DNA of 64,000 nucleotides, taken from NCBI GenBank assembly GCA_021307315.1, contig JAJSPD010000002.1:868001-932000 (forward strand). Direction: 5' to 3'. The position numbers were made by a program, and so were the translations under genes. Shown here in pieces: positions 57,946 to 64,000 of the stretch. The notes beneath the pieces are model-generated. The model saw only the letters and a program-made list of their open reading frames with translations. It had not been told where the DNA came from and ran no database searches. Each line of letters opens with the position of its first letter. The first letter of the stretch is position 1. This DNA comes from Bisporella sp. PMI_857 (Eukaryota > Ascomycota > Leotiomycetes > Helotiales > Helotiaceae).

Positions 57946-59043
57946 AAGATGATGGACTATGGCTGTGAAGGCTCAATTTTAGACGAGCGGTCTAGTTGAG
58001 CATTTTCCATAGCATTCCCGCTCGAAAGGACAGCTCCCGTATTTTAAAGTTTGGGTATTAAATCCATCAGATCTGAATTATTTACACAATGTCTTCAATG
58101 AATATGTTCCTGTGAAAGACTTCCAGAACCTGAGAGGACGAATCCAACACCGGAGAAGTTTCAAGGCATTGAATCCTGTTGTGTTGAGAATGGAAAATCG
58201 ACCCATCGAGCTATCCACAAGAGAAGATCAGGCTGATGATTACAATCTCTTTTGTGATTTCATTTTAGGTAAAACTCAAGACGTATACATGGTATTCCTT
58301 TCGCTGAACGATAATATTGTAAGCCCCGCTTTTGGTTTCTCGCTTAGGAAAAGGGGCAGGTTTTAGGTGAGCGGCAAGTATACTTACGTGCTTTTGATGC
58401 GTGGCGGACAAGCTGAGAGTGGGGACATGATTTTTTCTTGAGATGGGTGCGCCAGCCACCTGATTACGCTGGATCCAACCCAACCACCGGGCAATTTCCA
58501 TAGATCTAAGTACTGAGGACATGTAGTCTCCCGTTCTGAAACATTTTCGTTCCAACTTCAAAATTTGAGAAACAATTATTGATGTATTTGTGTTCCGAAA
58601 TCTCGACTTTTCTGATTCACATGCACTACCTGTGTTGAACAAGTATTGAAGGCTGTCTGCGAGCGCCAATCAGCTTATCGTCGGGCACTATCGATAACCA
58701 TAAACCTGACCGCTCGCCATTTTAGGCCCCGCATCTCGACACACCCAAGTTCACCTCCACCTTCAACTATAGTTCCAGCTGAAGGCCAAGAAAAGGGAAG
58801 AGAAAAGAAGAGGAATATATCATATTACTGAGGTTCATCAAGTACACCAATCTTCTTCCCATCATTGTTGCCCTCCGCGTACTTGCGACACGCGGTGCGA
58901 CTCCACTCGTGTATCCTTGCACGCAGGAAAATCTTGAACCCCATCGCATGAATTGTAGGAGCCAGGGTATCACCAATTCACTCAAAGTGGAAGACGGGAT
59001 TCGACGCGGTTGATGCTACTAGTACCTGAGCTAATCCCGCACC
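57946..59043. other. Intergenic, no supported gene
   Basis: Small frames such as 58112-58366 have no motifs. The region right of about 58650 is pyrimidine-rich and probably the promoter of the coiled-coil gene. Confidence 0.45.
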
Positions 59044-60657
59044 ATGGCAAACCTTCTCCAATCCACCTCCTCTCCGCCGCCGTTCAGCTTCGACACACTA
59101 CCACTTCCAAAGGTGCACGCCGGCCGAAGAACGCTCTCGACCTGTGTAGACAGCAGAAACTCGAGCTTGAACACAAAGGAAATCTGGGCGAGTGACTATT
59201 TCGACACGGAAGATGAAGATGGGGAGTTTGTAAGGGAAGGACACTGGATTTCGCCTCCTCCCGCGGCAGTTACGACTTCGAGTCCATTGCCCAAGAGTGT
59301 TGCTATCACGGATGATGAAGAAAGCTTTCCTGCCAGACAGCCACGGACACACCAGAGATCACTTACCTCATTATTACCATTTGGATCCAAATCAAGGGAA
59401 GGCAGTCCTAAGAAGCTGGTGAAGGCGAGAAGGAGCCCTGCGGAGGACGACGACTACATGCCTTACACTGGCGATCGTGAACGTGCTGCGAAGACCTCGG
59501 ATACGGGCAGAGGAGGTTTGGCTTCGTGGTTCTCAGGAAGCTCAGCTCCTGTAACCATTGGTGTCCCTGTATCGAGTCCTGACTCGGAAGACTCAGCAAA
59601 GATGGCTGCGCCTGCCAGGAGACCAACTTTACCTTCTCTCAATTCCAATAGCTCCATCACACAAGCCAAAGCACCAACGACCTCAATGTTCAATTTCTTT
59701 TCATCGCCCAAAACCCCTTCTCACCCCAGCATACAGCTACCTCAACATCTACTAGATTCCGATGAGCTCCTCACTCTCGACATAAATAGTGTGCTCTACC
59801 CATCTGGGTCGCCCGGCACGTTCTCGCCAGCTGCTTTCAAGAATCTGCAAATTCAGGCTGAAGGTCTCCTACAAAAAATGCAAACTGCCTACAAATTTCT
59901 CAAACTTGAGAACCACGAGCTCTCGGCCGAAAACTCTGCTCAGGCGGAAGAACTCGAAGAATCAGAAACGCGAGCCCAGTGTCTGAAAACACAACTTGAT
60001 GACATCGCACACAAAGTCACAGAACAAGATAAAGTGATCGAGAGCTTAGTCCTCGAATTGGCACAGGAGAAACAGCTGCGAGCCGAAGAAAAAGAGGCCC
60101 GTGAGAAGTCAATATCTCTAGTCCGCGAGTCTCGAAAAAAGGCAGAGAAGCGTGGAAGCTGCTGTTCTGGCCAAGGCGAAGATCTACACATCAACACCGA
60201 CCTAGAGCACAAATCCTGGCGGAATAGCGGCGGCAGCACGGATTTCGAGTCCGACACTGATTCCGCTGCTTCGGTGTTCTCGAGACCGAGAAGTCCCACC
60301 CTGACGACGAGGAGCGCGATGAGCACTACCACGGTAGATAGCATGCAGAGCGCAGATATCATGCAAGCCGAGTTTGGACGTGTGGTTGTGCTCAAGGACG
60401 AGTGTTCTGGCGTGCAAAGACCAAAGATGGTACAGCAACCGAGTACCTTTCAAAAGATAATGGGCGGAATGCAGAACAAAGGGGAGGTGTCGGAGGGAGC
60501 GAACAGCTGCAGAAACTGTAGCGGAAACGATTCGAGCGTTGCATGGGATACGGTTGGGTTGTTAAGGGCGGAGAACAGAGGTTTGAAAGAAAGGGTAAGT
60601 GAGCTAGAAGGAGCCGTGGAGGGAGCGCTAGATCTTTGTGCTGGCTTGGTGCATTGA
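59044..60657 (+). CDS. Coiled-coil protein with disordered N-terminus
   Basis: Intronless, 537 residues. The first about 240 residues are Ser/Pro-rich and likely disordered (ISPPPAAVTTSSPLPKSVA). A coiled coil spans about residues 265-375: KNLQIQAEGLLQKMQTAYKF, ENSAQAEELEESETRAQC and VIESLVLELAQEKQLRAE. A second Ser/Thr-rich part and a short C-terminal coil (LLRAENRGLKERVSELEGAV) follow. This looks like a fungal septal, cytoskeletal or scaffold protein, but no family is recognised. Start 59044 is the first ATG after a pyrimidine-rich leader. Confidence 0.8.
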   Translation: MANLLQSTSSPPPFSFDTLPLPKVHAGRRTLSTCVDSRNSSLNTKEIWASDYFDTEDEDGEFVREGHWISPPPAAVTTSSPLPKSVAITDDEESFPARQPRTHQRSLTSLLPFGSKSREGSPKKLVKARRSPAEDDDYMPYTGDRERAAKTSDTGRGGLASWFSGSSAPVTIGVPVSSPDSEDSAKMAAPARRPTLPSLNSNSSITQAKAPTTSMFNFFSSPKTPSHPSIQLPQHLLDSDELLTLDINSVLYPSGSPGTFSPAAFKNLQIQAEGLLQKMQTAYKFLKLENHELSAENSAQAEELEESETRAQCLKTQLDDIAHKVTEQDKVIESLVLELAQEKQLRAEEKEAREKSISLVRESRKKAEKRGSCCSGQGEDLHINTDLEHKSWRNSGGSTDFESDTDSAASVFSRPRSPTLTTRSAMSTTTVDSMQSADIMQAEFGRVVVLKDECSGVQRPKMVQQPSTFQKIMGGMQNKGEVSEGANSCRNCSGNDSSVAWDTVGLLRAENRGLKERVSELEGAVEGALDLCAGLVH

Positions 60658-61455
60658 GGAAAGAGATGATATGTGAGCATCATTAAGAATGATACCCCCT
60701 GACTTAAGAATATGGAAACGGCGTTACCTTGGTCACCCTTCACAGTTCAAGCAATTGGATGGATGGTCGTCTCGGAGTTTGGGTTCGGACGGTCTGCATG
60801 TACTTAGACACCTTGCATACATACATATACCGCTGGATAACGGGTATAGAAGTACATTTTCTACAGTGACTCCCGGCTTGACATGTGAAAGTGCCACCTT
60901 GTTTTTTCAAAAAGTTCGATATGTTTTCTATTATAGTGCTTGACGCGTCCAACAATGCTTGAAACCTTAAATTCCATCCGCGATACTGGCAAGTTGACAT
61001 ATTGAGCCAACGTGCTAGCATAGTTCAAGGCAACCAGAGGACAAATATCATTCACAATTCGGTATCACCAGTATCTGTTATTCCCAAGCTCGCTGTAAGA
61101 AAGTGCGGATGCAGGTTGATAAATATATTTTATCGCTGAAGAGCAAGAGTGAAGAAATCCCTATGCAAATCTGCTATGCTACCTCCCACCATCAAACGCC
61201 ACGCTATGCAGTTTTGGGGGGGGGGCAAACTTCCTCTGTACATTTGTGTTTTTTCCTCCTTTCGAATTCGCTCTCGGTACGTAGTTGCTTCACCGCTGTT
61301 CCCATCTATGCCATTGGTATCTCAACCGTCAACGCCCGTAAATTCCCGCTGAAAATTCTCAAAATCGTCCACCAGAGGTGGCGAGTTGCAGTTATATCTA
61401 TTCCATGTATATATCTTTTTTACCTGCCATCCCTTCACGCTAAAGACGAGGAGTC
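60658..61455. other. Intergenic between convergent genes
   Basis: Holds two 3' UTRs and a run of G near 61218. No gene seen. Confidence 0.45.
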
Positions 61456-62832
61456 TCAATGGAATAAATCCTCGGCCTTCCGCCGCCTCCCTCCCCGTCC
61501 CTCGAGCGTCTCCCCAAACAATTCCTTGCCCGAATTTCCTCCGTGACTCGGAAACAGCTCCTTCACGCCTCCATTGGCGCCCCCTTTGATCGCGAAATCA
61601 AAGTTGATGCTTTTGTTTGGCTTCGCTACGCCGCGAATGTTAATCCCTTTGCCTCCCGAATCGCGTATAGCTCCACTGCCAGCGCCATCCACGAACGGAA
61701 CGGGCATCTGCTTCGCAAACAGATCTGCTGTTGCGTCCGCGGCATCAAAGGCAAGAGAGCGGTGGTGGCTAACGCCAAGTTTATCGGGGAAGAGCTCTTT
61801 CGTGCCCGCGTCTTGGAGTTGTGCTTTTATAGCCTGCGCCTTCGCACGGTTTTCTGCCGCTGCATTGTTTTGCCGGATATATCTCCTATCAGCCTCCAGG
61901 TCCCGCTCAATACCACGCACCGGACTCGCACTGCGGTCACGTAATCGCGATCGTCGCTCATCCGCTTTCTCAGGAAAGAGTTCCTTGCCTGCGCCTCCAA
62001 ACCGTACCCGTCGTCGTTCGCGCGAGTTGCTTCGAGAGCGGGAATCTTGTCTGCGTTTGCGGTTAGCTCTTTGTGCGAGTGCGGCCTCGTCGTCGTCGTA
62101 AAGACTAGCATCAAACCCAGAGGTTTCATCCTCATCGCGCCGTTTGCGATGCTCGCGATCATCGTATCGCTGACTTCTGTATCCGTCATCATCGCGTTCT
62201 CTGTACCTTCTGTTTCCACCTCTGGCCCCCCCCTGCTGCGGCGCTCTCCCGGGTCCGCATCAGGATGGAGGAGATAGAACCTACTTCTGTCGCGCGCACC
62301 GGCTTGTTTGCGGTCTCCTTGTACTGCTATCCGTACTTCTAATTGGGTATCCTTTTGTTCTGGGACTGGTTTCGCAGCGATGGTTTGAAGAGTGGGAAGC
62401 TGAGAGATGTCTACTATTTCAGTTGCGACGAAGGAAAGTAATGCTTCTTGTGCAATTTCTGGTGTCTCGTAGACTAGGTTTGCGGAAGTGTCATCAATCC
62501 ATTGAATGTGCTCTGGTTCGTGTGATGGATAGTATGCCGCCGCAAATGCTTTGATATCTTTGGTCGCAAGATTATCTAAACCTCGAAGATGCACTTTTTC
62601 AGGGCAGAGCTGAAGGGCATCGGGGGTAGAGGTATCGTTGGGAGCATTGGCTCGAATTTGTGAGGCTGATTCAGTCTGTTCCAAGGTTAGTCGGTTCTCT
62701 TAATTTCCTAACTGAACTGAGGCAGCTGACAGCTAGATCATCTGCGATCGCAATATCCTGATTCTCCTGGGGATAGCCATCATCCATCAAATCCATATCA
62801 ATATCAATGTCTAAATCCATGTCGGTAGCCAT
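61456..62832 (-). CDS. NCBP3-like RNA-binding protein, frame broken at C8
   Basis: Exon 1 (62832-62731) encodes MATDMDLDIDIDMDLMDDGY, an Asp-rich start. A 55-bp intron joins exon 2 (62675-61456). PDALQLCPEKVHLRGLDNLA then EPEHIQWIDDTSANLVYE is the NCBP3 (PF10309) RRM-like domain with its W-x-D-D motif; human NCBP3 binds the 7-methylguanosine cap with NCBP1. After ARDRSRFYLLHPDADPGERR the frame breaks at eight C (plus strand 62226-62233). The next frame is Arg/Ser/Asp-rich (RERDDDGYRSQRYDD, NSRERRRVRFGGAGKELFP) and ends KELFGETLEG...DLFH. One base more in the run would give a 440-residue protein. A base-call error there is likely. Confidence 0.8.
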
Positions 62833-63886
62833 TGCGAAGTGAGGCGGCAGATTGTGTTGCTGAAATCGACTGTCCTTTCAAGAGCTTGCCGAAGAAGTAG
62901 GACACGATAATTGGGCTTGGATATGTTGCGGAAAAATCTAGAGCGCGATGGAACTATTGTAAGAGCGTTCCACGAAAGAATGCCCGTGTCAATGCTGCCG
63001 CTCAGTGAATGTACCAGGTCGTGATAGTTTTAAGAATGAATTTTGATAAATAGAGCAACCAAGTAAGATTTCAGAAGGGCATATTAGACAATTGCTGTGG
63101 CCAGTGCGAAGGACATAGTAGTTGATGACCGGAGAGAGTGATGAAGCGTTGGAGGCGGGAGGGAGATATTTGGGTTGCGAGGCTGTGACGTTGGCGCGAG
63201 GTTGGAAGGTCGCTAGAAAAATACCACCGATAATAAGAGTGGGCCACTGATTTACAGCCTGAGAAATTCGTCAATATGACAATTAACTAGATGATAAATG
63301 TTATTTTTTATTTTTCGAAGTTTCTTTAATTCCTCAATATTAATTCAGCTACAAGAACTAAGTACTGGACATCAGTAGCAAACTCGAATTTGAACTATCA
63401 AACTGGTGGCGACTTAAGCTATTTTGTTAAAGTACTACTCCTATATCCAGTACTTGTTGTTAAACCATTGCCAAACCACCACTATCCAGGTCGCTTATTG
63501 CCCCATAAAATATTTATCATGGCCTGATAAATCTAGATTCGCGATGCTTGCACATCATTGTTCTCCTCGACTCGTCTTGGGTCGTCTTAGGCCACGGCTA
63601 GCCAAATAACAGCAATGAACCACTTCTCATTTGTGCTGGAAGTATTTGAAAGCGAAATAAGTACGCTCTGGTGAGATCACCGGTAAGCCTTAGTATCAAA
63701 TCATGACTGCTGCTGAGCTCGGTTGTACCTGAAGCTATAATGATAGCTTTCAGGATTACTGTATTTTGAACGAGAGCAACTATTGCAGCCATTGCAGCCA
63801 TCTTTGGCTTTCTCTTGTATTACATCTTGTATGGTGGAGATGCAATCCAACATTATAACGTCCTCGTGATCGGGCTTCGCTCCATA
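62833..63886. other. Intergenic, no supported gene
   Basis: Promoter side of the NCBP3-like gene and AT-rich spacer. No motif-bearing frame. Confidence 0.45.
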
Positions 63887-64000
63887 TCAGCACGTCAATC
63901 TCTGCAGTCCAATGATATCCAGCTCCAATGAAACAGGTTTGCTGTTGCTTATCAAGAGTTTCCCTTTATTCTCATCCCAGGCCTGCCGTCTCTCTGGTGT
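63887..64000 (-). CDS. 3' end of a gene leaving the window
   Basis: On the minus strand the last 114 bases are one open frame, TPERRQAWDENKGKLLISNS then KPVSLELDIIGLQRLTC, closed by a TGA at 63887. It reads as real protein sequence and must be the C-terminus of a gene beginning beyond the right edge. Too short to identify. Confidence 0.5.
   Translation of the reverse strand, partial: TPERRQAWDENKGKLLISNSKPVSLELDIIGLQRLTC

Noticed and set aside
1..64000. CRISPR array, integron or prokaryotic operon
   Set aside because: Spliced eukaryotic genes throughout; no regularly spaced direct repeats with unique spacers.

Overview
The window is nuclear DNA of a filamentous ascomycete. Most genes carry 44-77 bp GT...AG introns. 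The families are typical of Pezizomycotina: a HET-domain protein, a PTH11/rhodopsin-domain membrane protein, a CE5 esterase and an APC permease. Several dead genes carry C-to-T or G-to-A stop codons, as repeat-induced point mutation (RIP) makes. A degenerate rDNA fragment (5.8S end, ITS2, LSU start, about 54,970-55,400) resembles Leotiomycetes rDNA, so Helotiales or a relative is my best guess. All exon joins were read by eye.

Layout. 1-31 kb is mostly gene-bearing: a PAPS-sulfotransferase-like protein; a Cys-module protein of unknown family; two small proteins, one with an N-myristoylation signal; a beta-carbonic anhydrase lacking the catalytic Arg; a secreted CE5 esterase; a divergent pair of a NIPA/DUF803 transporter and WDR70; an F-box-like pseudogene; a gene with a GC-AG intron; a rhodopsin-domain receptor-like protein; an APC permease; a methyltransferase; and an intact HET-domain protein.

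31.5-40.3 kb is a decayed accessory island. It holds two HET relics, a broken membrane-protein gene, AT-rich DNA with zinc knuckles of a LINE-like ORF1, two inverted-repeat elements, and a kinase-fold pseudogene with three RIP-type stops.

42.4-64 kb returns to intact genes: a secreted subtilisin-like protease, an acyl-CoA dehydrogenase, an AVT-type amino-acid transporter, a probable mitochondrial DExH RNA helicase, a METTL13/EEF1AKMT4-like methyltransferase, the rDNA fragment, an NAD(P)-binding protein, a coiled-coil protein, an NCBP3-like RNA-binding protein whose frame breaks at a run of eight C, and the 3' end of a gene leaving the window.

The genes look like independent units rather than a pathway cluster. 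The most unusual items are the three-fold Cys-module protein (5,634-6,945), the rDNA relic, and the repeated RIP-style damage to accessory gene families.
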